Shown: positions 5,998 to 13,224, numbered from the stretch's first letter. The stretch: DNA of 14,952 bases from Acidobacteriota bacterium (GCA_030550225.1 JAUQPV010000034.1:1-14952); one strand, 5' to 3'. Made by a program: numbers and translations. Notes: generated by a model not told the origin, from the letters alone.

Positions 5998-6816
5998 TCA
6001 ATCCCACGTATTGGGCTCGATGGACTCGAGCCAAGGGAAGAGGACTTGCGTGACCTCGTCGGGTGAGTCGCAGTACACAAACAGACCCCGGTCCACAGGG
6101 TCGATTAGGCCGTAGGCCGTCAGGAGGTCCCAGTCGATCAGGCGGTCCCAAAAGGCGCGGCCATATAGGATGACGGGCAATTGCTTCTTCAGCTTGCCGG
6201 TTTGCTTGAGGGTCAAGACCTCGAACAGCTCGTCCAGCGTACCGAAGCCACCGGGGAACATGATCACGGCCTTGGCCAGGTAGACGAACCAGAACTTCCG
6301 CATGAAGAAGTAGTGGAAAAGAAACAGGAGTTCCGGAGATACGTAAGGGTTGGTCACTTCGGTCATATTGTCGAGTTCGATGCCGAGGCCGACGGAGGGT
6401 CCGCCGGCCAAGGCAGCGCCCCGGTTGGCGGCCTCCATGATACCGGGCCCGGCACCCGTGCAGATGAGGAAGCGTCGATCCGGGGGCCGCTGGAGGTTCC
6501 ATTCGGTGATCCGGCGGGCGACCTCGACGGCCTCTTCGTAATAATGGGCCAGCTCGAGCTGGGCCCGGGCGACCTCGTACCGGTGTCGAAGCGTCGGGTC
6601 CGTCGGGTCCGCTTGGAATGCCTGTTCGGCCTGCCGGAGACGGGTCTGGGCGACGTCCGGGGGATGCAGACGGGACGAACCCATCAGAACGATCGTATTG
6701 GCGACTTGGTAGTGCTCGAACCGGCTCAGGGGTTCCAAGTACTCGGCGAGGATCCGAATCGGCCGGGCGGCCCGGCTATGGAGGAAACGGCGGTTCTCGA
6801 AGGCCTTCTCGATCAT
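5998..6816 (-). CDS. LOG-family protein (TIGR00730-type, lysine-decarboxylase-like fold)
   Basis: The 272-residue product carries the two hallmark motifs: GAGPGIMEAANRGA (121-134) for nucleotide binding and PGGFGTLDELFEV (188-200) with its catalytic Glu, plus the conserved Arg-Lys in FFMRKFW (about 171-177). Family members cleave cytokinin riboside or nucleoside 5'-monophosphates to free base and phosphoribose, and the old name lysine decarboxylase is misleading. This one is longer than the common 180-190-residue LOG enzymes, with a helical, charged insertion at about 55-105. Larger bacterial members exist and their substrates are mostly unknown. Its ATG overlaps the stop of the bd-oxidase-like gene as ATGA, so it is translationally coupled to it. 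I see no functional reason for that pairing. Confidence 0.85.
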   Translation of the reverse strand: MIEKAFENRRFLHSRAARPIRILAEYLEPLSRFEHYQVANTIVLMGSSRLHPPDVAQTRLRQAEQAFQADPTDPTLRHRYEVARAQLELAHYYEEAVEVARRITEWNLQRPPDRRFLICTGAGPGIMEAANRGAALAGGPSVGLGIELDNMTEVTNPYVSPELLFLFHYFFMRKFWFVYLAKAVIMFPGGFGTLDELFEVLTLKQTGKLKKQLPVILYGRAFWDRLIDWDLLTAYGLIDPVDRGLFVYCDSPDEVTQVLFPWLESIEPNTWD

Positions 6817-8147
6817 GGGGCCGCGCTCCCGGCGGAGGCTTCCTGGAGACGGATCAGATAATGCGCCAGGGCCTCTCGTTCGGCTTCGTTGCCCAGCCAG
6901 GGCGGCATCGCCGGGTTCGTCCGATGCAAGTGTCGGACGGCTTCCCGAATGAGTTCAGGTGTCCAGGGTCGGATGATGGGTCGGATCCCATTATAGCCCG
7001 TCAGGGCATGACAGCCGGCGCAGTGGTACCGAAAGATGGCCTCCCCGATGCGGACCCGCTGTTCGTCCGTCCACCGGTCTGGACGGTCGAGGTCGGGCCA
7101 TCGCTGACGCAGGTAAAGGGCCAGCCAGGGCGTCTGGTCAATAAAGCCCCGTTCATGGTACAGCGGCACGTCCGAGACCCGGACGCCCGGCGACAGGATG
7201 TACCCCTCGACCTGATAGGGCTTCCGGGAGCCCTCCCGGATGAACTCCCCCGTCGTGATGGCCAAGACGCCGGCCATGAACAGTAAGACGGCGCTCGGGG
7301 GCGTGACCCACCGGTGGCCGGCGATGTAGCCCAGGGCCAGGGCGGCGATGACGACCAGCGTGACCCCAAAGTTCAGGGCCGTCATGACGAGGAGCATGGG
7401 TGCCCGGACCATATTCAGTCGAGCGTGGTCCGGCAAGATCAGGAGATACCCCAGGGTCCCGAGGCCGATGCAGACCATCCCGCCCAACGCCCACCGGGAG
7501 ACCCACCGGACAAGACGGTCCTTCCAGGCGCCGTTCGCATGAAAGGTGGCGTGGAGCCCGATCCCCAAGGCGGCAATGGCCAAAGACCCGCCCGTGCGGA
7601 TCAGGACCTGGGGAACAAAGGACGGATTGAAAAAGGCTACGAAGAAGGACTTCTCGGGCGTCCAGGACCCCGAAGTCAGCATGAAGGCCGTGATCCCCGT
7701 GATGAGGACCAGACTCATCCAGGCCGAAAAGGCGTAAATCCAGCCGAGCGCGACATGCTCCCGGGGCGGGAGCCGGTCCCACAGATAGTAAAAAGCAAAG
7801 GCCGACACGAGCTCCAAGACGAAGAACACCCACTCGGTCGCCCAGCCGAACACGAAGACGTGGATAAGGGCACTCGTCGCCTCTGGGCTCGTCAAGCCGA
7901 TGGTCCACCAAATGCCGACGCCCGTGACGGCCCCAAAGACGACCGTCAGGAGGATGAAAAAGCGAGCAAATCGACGTAAATACGCCAGGAGACCCGGATC
8001 CGAAGCCTGGTAGGCCCGCCGCGTCAGGTCCGCCAAGAGGAAGCCGCCGCCCACGGCGAGCTGAGCGACGACGACGTGCGGGATGGCGACCAAGGGGATT
8101 AACATGGGCGCCGTCAGAAACGGTACATACCAATGGGGGTACTCCAT
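6813..8147 (-). CDS. Cytochrome bd oxidase subunit I-like protein fused to cytochrome c
   Basis: With the ATG at 8147 the protein has 444 residues. About 15-320 is a polytopic membrane domain related to CydA, and about 360-440 is a class I cytochrome c domain with CAGCH (376-380) and a likely distal Met414 in AMPPW. CydA features include His24 (matching E. coli His19), ELV...YYLWDRLP around Glu112 (matching Glu107), and SRKPYQVEGYILSPG (307-321), matching the GRQPW region of E. coli CydA. Where E. coli has the b558 ligand His186, the NP...RT segment has Arg184. No long Q-loop is present. Such divergent bd-type proteins with a haem c domain are known in bacteria; electrons may come from a cytochrome c or membrane complex rather than quinol. 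No cydB-like gene is adjacent. The TTG at 8192 is less likely as a start because it lies in a repeat array. Confidence 0.8.
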   Translation of the reverse strand: MEYPHWYVPFLTAPMLIPLVAIPHVVVAQLAVGGGFLLADLTRRAYQASDPGLLAYLRRFARFFILLTVVFGAVTGVGIWWTIGLTSPEATSALIHVFVFGWATEWVFFVLELVSAFAFYYLWDRLPPREHVALGWIYAFSAWMSLVLITGITAFMLTSGSWTPEKSFFVAFFNPSFVPQVLIRTGGSLAIAALGIGLHATFHANGAWKDRLVRWVSRWALGGMVCIGLGTLGYLLILPDHARLNMVRAPMLLVMTALNFGVTLVVIAALALGYIAGHRWVTPPSAVLLFMAGVLAITTGEFIREGSRKPYQVEGYILSPGVRVSDVPLYHERGFIDQTPWLALYLRQRWPDLDRPDRWTDEQRVRIGEAIFRYHCAGCHALTGYNGIRPIIRPWTPELIREAVRHLHRTNPAMPPWLGNEAEREALAHYLIRLQEASAGSAAP

Positions 8148-8188
8148 CGTCTTTCCGACTCGGCACGGGCTTTTCAACGGACAGGGGT

Positions 8189-8249
8189 ACAAGATACAGG
8201 ATGCCGGGTGCGGGATGCAAGATGCGGGATGGGATTGCGGATTGCGAAT
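8189..8249 (+). repeat. Heptamer array, type B (left arm)
   Basis: Six contiguous 7-base units of consensus RCRRGAT run 8189-8230. Five bases later come two more variant units (8236-8249, TGCGGAT and TGCGAAT). The array is inverted relative to that at 8389-8451. Confidence 0.85.
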
Positions 8250-8320
8250 GGGAGGATCCGGTGCCGGGGGGTTAGGATGCGTCCTGACTCTTACCGCTTC
8301 CGGGTCGGGTACTTTTCAAA

Positions 8321-8341
8321 GGATGGAAGGGGCTTCCATCC
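8321..8341. other. Perfect nine-base-pair hairpin
   Basis: GGATGGAAG (8321-8329) and CTTCCATCC (8333-8341) pair perfectly around a GGG loop. It lies in the core between the two inverted heptamer arrays, upstream of both divergent genes. It could be a protein-binding palindrome, a terminator of antisense reading, or the structural core of the repeat element. Confidence 0.5.
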
Positions 8342-8388
8342 ACCGTTCTCCCGTCCCCATTCTTGCTCCTTTCAATTCAACCTTCGCA

Positions 8389-8451
8389 ATCCGAAATCCT
8401 CGATCCCGTCTTGCCTCCTGCATCTTGCGTCTTGTATCCTGCCCCTTCATC
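8389..8451 (-). repeat. Heptamer array, type B (right arm)
   Basis: Nine contiguous 7-base units fill 63 bases in exact phase. Most are variants of CYTGYAT; the first three resemble ATCCNNN. It stops immediately before the thiD ribosome binding site, so the 5' untranslated region or promoter of thiD is made of repeat. Confidence 0.88.
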
Positions 8452-8456
8452 GGAGG
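8452..8456 (+). promoter_or_regulatory. Ribosome binding site of thiD
   Basis: GGAGG lies five bases before the ATG at 8462. It fixes this start over an upstream in-frame ATG-containing extension whose codons are all repeat-array sequence. Confidence 0.75.
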
Positions 8457-8461
8457 CGGCC

Positions 8462-9274
8462 ATGCGGATGCCAACGGCGTTGACCATCGCGGGGAGCGAC
8501 TCAGGCGGCGGGGCTGGCATTCAGGCCGACCTGAAGACCTTTACCGTCTATGGCGTCTACGGGATGACGGCCATCACGGCCATCACGGTCCAAAACACGG
8601 AGGGCGTCTTCGGCGTTGTCGAACTGCCGCCGGACGTCGTGGCGGCCCAGATCGATGTGGTCGCCCGGGACATCGGGGTCGATGCGGCCAAGACCGGCAT
8701 GTTAGCGAACGCCGACATCATTCAAGCCGTCGCCGAGGCCGTCCGTCGGAACAGCATCGAGCGCTTGGTCGTCGACCCCGTCATGCGGGCCAAGAGCGGA
8801 GACCCCCTGCTGAGGCCCGAGGCCGAGCAGGTCCTGATCCGTCACCTCTTGCCCTTGGCCCGGGTCGTCACCCCGAACCTGCCCGAAGCCGAGCGTCTGG
8901 CCGGCTTTCCGATCCGTACCCGAAGTGACATGGAGCGGGCGGCCCGAGTGATTCAGGCCCTGGGACCTCAGGCCGTCATCGTCAAGGGCGGACATCTGGA
9001 GGAAGGGACGACGGCCGACGACCTGCTTTACGACGGCGAGGCCTTTGTATGGCTGACGGCCCCACGAGTGGCGACCCGGCATACGCACGGGACGGGATGC
9101 ACCTTCTCGGCGGCCATCGCCGCCGGCCTCGCCCGGGGGTGGGACCTGCGGACGGCCGTCGAAAAGGCCAAGACCTTCGTGACCCGGAGTATCGAGCGGG
9201 CGCCGGGCCTCGGCCGGGGCCACGGGCCCCTGCATCACATGTGGAGCGACCGCCTCCCCTGGGACGAGACATAG
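8462..9274 (+). CDS. thiD: Hydroxymethylpyrimidine/phosphomethylpyrimidine kinase
   Basis: The 270-residue ribokinase-fold enzyme phosphorylates HMP and then HMP-phosphate in thiamine biosynthesis or salvage, in the cytoplasm. Motifs are in canonical order: GSDSGGGAGIQADLKTF (11-27) for substrate binding, VDPVM (104-108), TPNLPEAERL (137-146), and GTGCTFSAAIAAGL (210-223) with the anion-hole Gly-Thr-Gly and catalytic Cys213. The C-terminal GLGRGHGPLHH is also typical. Length is normal. It stands alone; no other thi gene and no recognisable TPP riboswitch precedes it. Instead its leader consists of heptamer repeats. It converges on the URO-D-fold gene. Confidence 0.95.
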   Translation: MRMPTALTIAGSDSGGGAGIQADLKTFTVYGVYGMTAITAITVQNTEGVFGVVELPPDVVAAQIDVVARDIGVDAAKTGMLANADIIQAVAEAVRRNSIERLVVDPVMRAKSGDPLLRPEAEQVLIRHLLPLARVVTPNLPEAERLAGFPIRTRSDMERAARVIQALGPQAVIVKGGHLEEGTTADDLLYDGEAFVWLTAPRVATRHTHGTGCTFSAAIAAGLARGWDLRTAVEKAKTFVTRSIERAPGLGRGHGPLHHMWSDRLPWDET

Positions 9275-9275
9275 T

Positions 9276-9328
9276 GCGGAGTCGGGGTCGGATGTAGGGA
9301 CCGGGGATGGCCAGACCCCCGACGCCGC
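9276..9328. terminator. Bidirectional stem-loop between convergent genes
   Basis: GCGGAGTCGGGGTC (9276-9289) pairs with 9314-9328 with one mismatch and one bulged C, giving a stem of about 13 pairs around a 24-base loop. It fills the 58-base gap between the stops of thiD and the URO-D-fold gene. No T run follows on either strand, so termination may not be of the classical U-tract type. Confidence 0.6.
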
Positions 9329-9332
9329 TATG

Positions 9333-10334
9333 TTATGCGAGGGGCCAGCGTTCGCCCCGCAAGTCGGCGACGGCCTTTCGAACGGCCATCAGGTGGGCGC
9401 CCGGGACGTCGGGCGGGAACGTGCACTCGGCACTGACGATCCACCGGCGCGGCCGGTGACTCCGGTGGATATAGTCGTAAATCCGGTCTGGGGGGCCGAA
9501 CCGGAGGATCCCCCGGCTCAGGAGGCCGCCGACGATCGCCTGAGAAGTCCGGCGCTCGACGACCTCCGGCGTCGGGTTCGAGCCGCCGACCCAGTCCCAG
9601 TGGACCATGTCGGTCGGGTAGTCCAGCATGTCAAGGACCCGTGACTGCGGGCCACAGACGTGGAGAACGATCCACTCGGCCCGCCGGCGGATCGCCCGGA
9701 GAAGGGCCAGGTCGTACTGTCGCTCGAAGGTCTGGAAGACCTTATCGGGAACGGACTCGGTCGCCCACTGGGTGGCGAAGAAGATGCCGTCAGCGCCGGC
9801 TTCGAGGCAGGCAAGAGCAAATCCCGTCAGGACCTCTGTCACGACCTGGAAGACCTCATGGAACAGGGACGGATGGGTCCGCAGAAGGGGAGTCAGGTCC
9901 TCCTTTCGGGGCAGGAAGCGGCTACAGACCTCGATAGGCGCAAAGACCGTCTGCAGGAGGGGGACCTCCGGACCCAGGCGGGCCCGGACCTGGCGGATGG
10001 CTTCCAACTGCTCGGCCCAGACGCCCTCGGTCGCCGAGATGGGTCGGACCACGCGGGGCCAGTCGGCCAAGGATTGAATCGGGGTCGAGACCATCCGAGG
10101 GCCCGTGAGGGGGTCTCCCGAGGGTTCAAAACGAGCGCCCCAGGCCTCCACGGAGTAGGTCGAGCGGGGGTTCAACTTCAGGAAGTCCCACTGGTAGGTC
10201 TCATAGAAAAGGACCATCGCCTGGACGTAGGCCGGCAGGGAGAACTCATGCTCGTAAAAGTGCCGCCACAGGCTGACACCGACGGCCGGCTCCCGGCCCG
10301 CCAGGACCCTTTCTAAATACGCCCTCGGGGACAT
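9333..10334 (-). CDS. Uroporphyrinogen decarboxylase-fold protein (not HemE; methyltransferase-like)
   Basis: The 333-residue protein follows the URO-D family layout (LKLNPR...EAWG at about 52-66, FAPIE near 131). It lacks the RQAGRY substrate motif of true HemE at its N-terminus, where it reads GREPAVGVSLWRHFYEHEF. It has HVCG (225-228) and a late Cys304 in ECTFPPDVP. His-X-Cys plus a distant Cys is the zinc-ligand pattern of MtaA/MtbA-type cobalamin methyltransferases in the same superfamily. A role in methyl-group transfer is therefore possible but unproven; no corrinoid protein gene is in the window. The ATG at 10334 begins the conserved region, while the longer in-frame extension is repeat sequence. 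It has no obvious partner among its neighbours. Confidence 0.75.
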   Translation of the reverse strand: MSPRAYLERVLAGREPAVGVSLWRHFYEHEFSLPAYVQAMVLFYETYQWDFLKLNPRSTYSVEAWGARFEPSGDPLTGPRMVSTPIQSLADWPRVVRPISATEGVWAEQLEAIRQVRARLGPEVPLLQTVFAPIEVCSRFLPRKEDLTPLLRTHPSLFHEVFQVVTEVLTGFALACLEAGADGIFFATQWATESVPDKVFQTFERQYDLALLRAIRRRAEWIVLHVCGPQSRVLDMLDYPTDMVHWDWVGGSNPTPEVVERRTSQAIVGGLLSRGILRFGPPDRIYDYIHRSHRPRRWIVSAECTFPPDVPGAHLMAVRKAVADLRGERWPLA

Positions 10335-10360
10335 AAAGCTTCCGAGCGTGGAGTGGAGTA

Positions 10361-10388
10361 TCAGGATGCAAGATGCAGGATGCAAGAA
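10361..10388 (+). repeat. Heptamer array, type B
   Basis: Four contiguous 7-base units, the middle ones GCAAGAT and GCAGGAT, lie upstream of the URO-D-fold gene. Degenerating 7-base steps continue to about 10402, where type A units begin. Confidence 0.85.
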
Positions 10389-10404
10389 ATTCGGTATCAG
10401 GGAT

Positions 10405-10449
10405 GGGTGTTCGGTCCCTCTCAATGGCTAACACCGAGCACCCCAGACC
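10405..10449. repeat. Type A inverted pair with no gene (hairpin)
   Basis: GGTGTTC and GGTCCCT (10406-10419) face TAACACC, GAGCACC and CCAGACC (10429-10449). Positions 10405-10415 pair with 10433-10443 over 11 bases with one G-T wobble, around a 17-base loop. Together with the type B array at 10361 it has the same order as the structure around the four-helix-bundle gene, but with no gene inside. Confidence 0.65.
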
Positions 10450-10478
10450 CGACATTTGCCTCAATTCGCCATCGAGCC

Positions 10479-11108
10479 TTAAGGTGTCCCCAGTTCCACC
10501 GTCAGGTGGGGCGAGGTGACCCACACGGCCCAGTCCTCGCCGGCCTGGGTCGGCGGCAGGGCGAGCCCGATCAGGCGACGCGTCGGGACCGTCCAGACCG
10601 GCGTCCCGGGGAGGAGGCCCGGCGCCGTGGGCCGGACGATCAGCCACCACCGGGCGTCCCGGTACTCCCAGGTCACGACGGTCAGGGGGATTTCCTGCCA
10701 GGCGGTATCTCGGAGTCCGTAGCCGGCGATGGGCTGGCCCGGGATCAGGTCCTCCCACGTGGCGGGTTCCATCGAGGGCCGCTCGGCGGTCGGACAGTCC
10801 CAGAGACTCCAGAAGGGTTCCCATCCGACGTCGGCCAAGCGTCGGACACAGCTCAGGGGACGTCGCCACAGGACGTCGACCGGTGCCTGCGGTGAGACGC
10901 TCGGTGTCGCCCACCGGCGGTCGTCGACCGGCCACAGGACCTGCACGGCCCGACAGCGACCGCCCTGGAGTCCCACGCAGAGGACCGGGACCGGCGCCGT
11001 CCGGGCCCATTTGGGCCACGGCGTCCGCTCGGGCGTCCCCGATCGGGCCACGAAGTAGACGGCGCCGACAAACAGCAGGACTCCCAGCCAGTAGCGCTTC
11101 GGGATCAT
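10479..11108 (-). CDS. Trp-rich membrane-anchored hypothetical protein
   Basis: I do not recognise this 209-residue protein. It has one N-terminal hydrophobic segment (about 6-22, YWLGVLLFVGAVYFVA) after a short basic start, which fits a signal anchor or an uncleaved signal peptide, so the body is probably periplasmic. It contains 17 Trp by my count (about 8%), four Cys and many Pro, and few helix-forming stretches, suggesting a small beta-rich domain. No enzyme motif is seen. Its ATG overlaps the metG stop as ATGA, so it is translationally coupled to metG. It is followed by a gap of about 140 bases with heptamer repeats. Confidence 0.72.
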   Translation of the reverse strand: MIPKRYWLGVLLFVGAVYFVARSGTPERTPWPKWARTAPVPVLCVGLQGGRCRAVQVLWPVDDRRWATPSVSPQAPVDVLWRRPLSCVRRLADVGWEPFWSLWDCPTAERPSMEPATWEDLIPGQPIAGYGLRDTAWQEIPLTVVTWEYRDARWWLIVRPTAPGLLPGTPVWTVPTRRLIGLALPPTQAGEDWAVWVTSPHLTVELGTP

Positions 11109-13033
11109 CGGACCCGACTCCCGTTGGGGACTTCGGCCGGGACCTCCAAGAGATACGGCCGGCCGTCGACGTCGGCGGCCAGGATCATCCCCTGAGACTC
11201 CGTCCCCATCAGGACGGCCGGCTCCAGGTTGGCGACCACGACGACCTTCCGACCCCGGAGTTCCTCCGGCCGATAGTACTGGGCAATGCCGGCTACGACC
11301 TGCCGACGCTCGGTACCCAGGTCGACGGTGAGCTTCAGGAGCTTCTTGGACTTCTCGATGGGCTCGGCCGTTACGATTTCACCGACTCGCAGGTCGACCT
11401 GCATGAACGTCTGAATGTTGATCATCGCAAGCCCCTCCACGGACGATGATGTCGCCGGCGACGTCGGAGGCGAGGCCGGTGCCGAGGGTGCCTCGCTCCG
11501 AACTTCCTCAGGCAGTTCGATCCGGGGATACAATTCCGGTCCCGGGGCCACGGGGGTCCCCGGCGACAGGACGCCCCAGGCCAAGTGGTTTCGGCGGGGC
11601 GGGACCGGCTGGCCGAGGCGTTCCAGGAAGGCCCCGGCCCCGAAGGGGATCACGGGCCAGACGCCGACCGTGATCAGGCGGAGGGCCTCGGTCACAAACC
11701 CCAGGAGGGTCTGGGCCTCGATGCGGGTCGCCGCGTCCCGCATGAGGCGCCAGGGTTCCCGCCGGGCCAGGAGTCCATTCAGGCGCTGGATATGCACCCA
11801 CGCCTCCCGCAGGAGTTCCGGGTAGGCCAGGCGGTCGACCCAGGCCTCGAGGCGGTCGACCCATCCCTCGAGGTCCGCCCGGACGGCGGCCATTTCCCCG
11901 TCGAGCCGGCTGTAATCAGGGACGCGGCCCTCGCAGAAGCGGGCCAGCATGGACGTCAGGCGGTGGATCAGGTTCCCGTAGTCGTTGGCCAGGTCGGCGT
12001 TGACCCGGGTCTGGTAGCCTTCGTAGCTGAAGTCGCTGTCGACGTCCAGGGGTGCCTCCCGGGCCAGATAGTAGCGGATCATGTCGGGCGATGAGAACTC
12101 GAGGAGCTCCTCCGGCGAGATGATGTTGCCCAGAGACTTGGACATCTTGCTCTGGGCCCGGAGCCACCAGCCGTGGCCGAACACCTGCCGGGGCAGGGGC
12201 AGACCGGCGGACATCAGGAAGGCTGGCCAGTACACGCAGTGGAACCGGAGGATGTCCTTGCCGACCAGGTGGACGTCGGCCGGCCAGTAACGCTCGTAGA
12301 GGGGGTCGTCGTCGGCCCAGCCGAGGGCCGAGATGTAGTTGGTTAGGGCGTCCAGCCAAACGTAGATGACGTGGTCCGGGTCGTCGGGGACGGGAATGCC
12401 CCACCGGACGGTCCGGCGGCTCACAGAAAGGTCTTTCAGGCCGGCCTCGACGAAGCGCACGACCTCGTTGTAGCGGGACTCGGGCTGGATGAATTCCGGA
12501 TGGGCCCGGTAGTGTTCCAGTAGGCGCCTTTGGTAACGGCTCAGACGGAAAAAGTAGCTGTCTTCCTGAAGCCGCTCGACGGCCCGGCCGCAGTCGGTAT
12601 GGCGGCCGTCGGCGACAGACCCCTCAGGGACAAAGGCCTCGCAACCCGGGCAGTACCAGCCCTCGTAGACGCCCTTGTAGATGTCGCCCCGATCGACCAA
12701 TCGCCGGAAGAATTTCTGGACGGCCCGTCGGTGGACCGGATCGGTCGTCCGGATAAAGCGGGAGTACTGAATCCCGAGACGCTCCCACAGTCGGTAGTAG
12801 TTTGCGACGACCCGGTCGGCCAACTCCTTGGGCGTGATGCCCCGCTGGCGGGCCGCCCGCTCAGCCTTCTGGCCGTGTTCGTCCGTGCCGGTCAGGAAGA
12901 AGACGTCGTAGCCCAGAAGCCGCTTATAGCGGGCCGTGACGTCGGCCAGGACCGTCGTAAAGGTGTGACCGATGTGCGGCAGGTCGTTGACGTAGTAAAT
13001 CGGCGTCGTGATGTAGAAAGTCTTCCCACTCAT
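11105..13033 (-). CDS. metG: Methionyl-tRNA synthetase with C-terminal tRNA-binding domain
   Basis: The 642-residue enzyme charges tRNA-Met. The class I signatures are PHIGHT (19-24) and KMSKS (296-300). The insertion domain has a single zinc knuckle, with CPGC at 128-131 and HTDC at 145-148, resembling the one-zinc type of Thermus rather than the two-zinc E. coli type. The anticodon-binding helical domain covers about 350-500. A linker rich in Ala, Pro and Ser leads to an EMAP-II/Arc1p-like tRNA-binding domain in the last 110 or so residues (FMQVDLRVGEIVTAEPIEKS...). I chose the ATG at 13033; a TTG three codons upstream (13042) is possible. No strong ribosome binding site is visible. The downstream gene overlaps it by four bases. 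Confidence 0.96.
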   Translation of the reverse strand: MSGKTFYITTPIYYVNDLPHIGHTFTTVLADVTARYKRLLGYDVFFLTGTDEHGQKAERAARQRGITPKELADRVVANYYRLWERLGIQYSRFIRTTDPVHRRAVQKFFRRLVDRGDIYKGVYEGWYCPGCEAFVPEGSVADGRHTDCGRAVERLQEDSYFFRLSRYQRRLLEHYRAHPEFIQPESRYNEVVRFVEAGLKDLSVSRRTVRWGIPVPDDPDHVIYVWLDALTNYISALGWADDDPLYERYWPADVHLVGKDILRFHCVYWPAFLMSAGLPLPRQVFGHGWWLRAQSKMSKSLGNIISPEELLEFSSPDMIRYYLAREAPLDVDSDFSYEGYQTRVNADLANDYGNLIHRLTSMLARFCEGRVPDYSRLDGEMAAVRADLEGWVDRLEAWVDRLAYPELLREAWVHIQRLNGLLARREPWRLMRDAATRIEAQTLLGFVTEALRLITVGVWPVIPFGAGAFLERLGQPVPPRRNHLAWGVLSPGTPVAPGPELYPRIELPEEVRSEAPSAPASPPTSPATSSSVEGLAMINIQTFMQVDLRVGEIVTAEPIEKSKKLLKLTVDLGTERRQVVAGIAQYYRPEELRGRKVVVVANLEPAVLMGTESQGMILAADVDGRPYLLEVPAEVPNGSRVR

Positions 13034-13054
13034 CGAGTCCAACGGTGAGAGTCA

Positions 13055-13103
13055 GAGAGATAGCAGATGCAAGATACAGGATACAGGATGCAAGATGCAA
13101 GAC
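13055..13103 (+). repeat. Heptamer array, type B
   Basis: Seven contiguous 7-base units (13055-13103) in exact phase, consensus RCARGAT, lie about 20 bases upstream of the metG start. Any leader of metG mRNA contains the array. I see no nearby inverted type B arm; the other inverted sequence here is the GGTCCCGGGTC pair downstream. Confidence 0.88.
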
Positions 13104-13107
13104 GGGG

Positions 13108-13224
13108 TGCCAGGTCCCGGGTCTTTGGAGGGGCGCCCCAATGGACGAGACCGTCGGGATAGCTCCGGCAACTTGGCAGTCCTTTTCTCGGATGCGGCCC
13201 GTTCCCTGCCAGGGACCCGGGACC
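13108..13224. repeat. Eleven-base perfect inverted repeat between gfo and metG
   Basis: GGTCCCGGGTC (13113-13123) is perfectly complementary in inverted orientation to 13214-13224. Extending outward, TGCCA (13108-13112) pairs with TGGCA (13229-13233) across a four-base bulge. The arms are about 90 bases apart. A separate ten-base palindrome, GGGGCGCCCC, lies at 13130-13139. Confidence 0.5.

Larger units (their letters stand above)
8148..8461. other. Divergent intergenic region with paired heptamer arrays
   Basis: This gap of 314 bases separates the bd-like gene (minus) from thiD (plus) and must hold promoters for both. It consists of a left type B array (8189-8249), a core with a perfect hairpin (8321-8341), and a right inverted array (8389-8451) ending at the thiD ribosome binding site. 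An 11-base perfect inverted repeat, CGGATTGCGAA (8238-8248) against 8383-8393, forms the inner edge of the arms. I see no clear promoter hexamers and no coding region. Confidence 0.65.

Noticed and set aside
8148..8192. TTG at 8192 as start of the bd-like gene
   Set aside because: The extra 15 codons reach into the heptamer array. The ATG at 8147 starts the hydrophobic domain directly.
8249..8461. TPP riboswitch upstream of thiD
   Set aside because: The conserved CTGAGA-type and related core segments are not seen; the leader is repeat array.
9276..9312. Another heptamer array between thiD and the URO-D-fold gene
   Set aside because: G-rich 7-base steps can be imagined, but unit similarity is too low. 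The strong inverted repeat explains the region better.
9333..10334. HemE, true uroporphyrinogen decarboxylase
   Set aside because: The RQAGRY motif needed for the substrate is absent, and a methyltransferase-type His-X-Cys is present.
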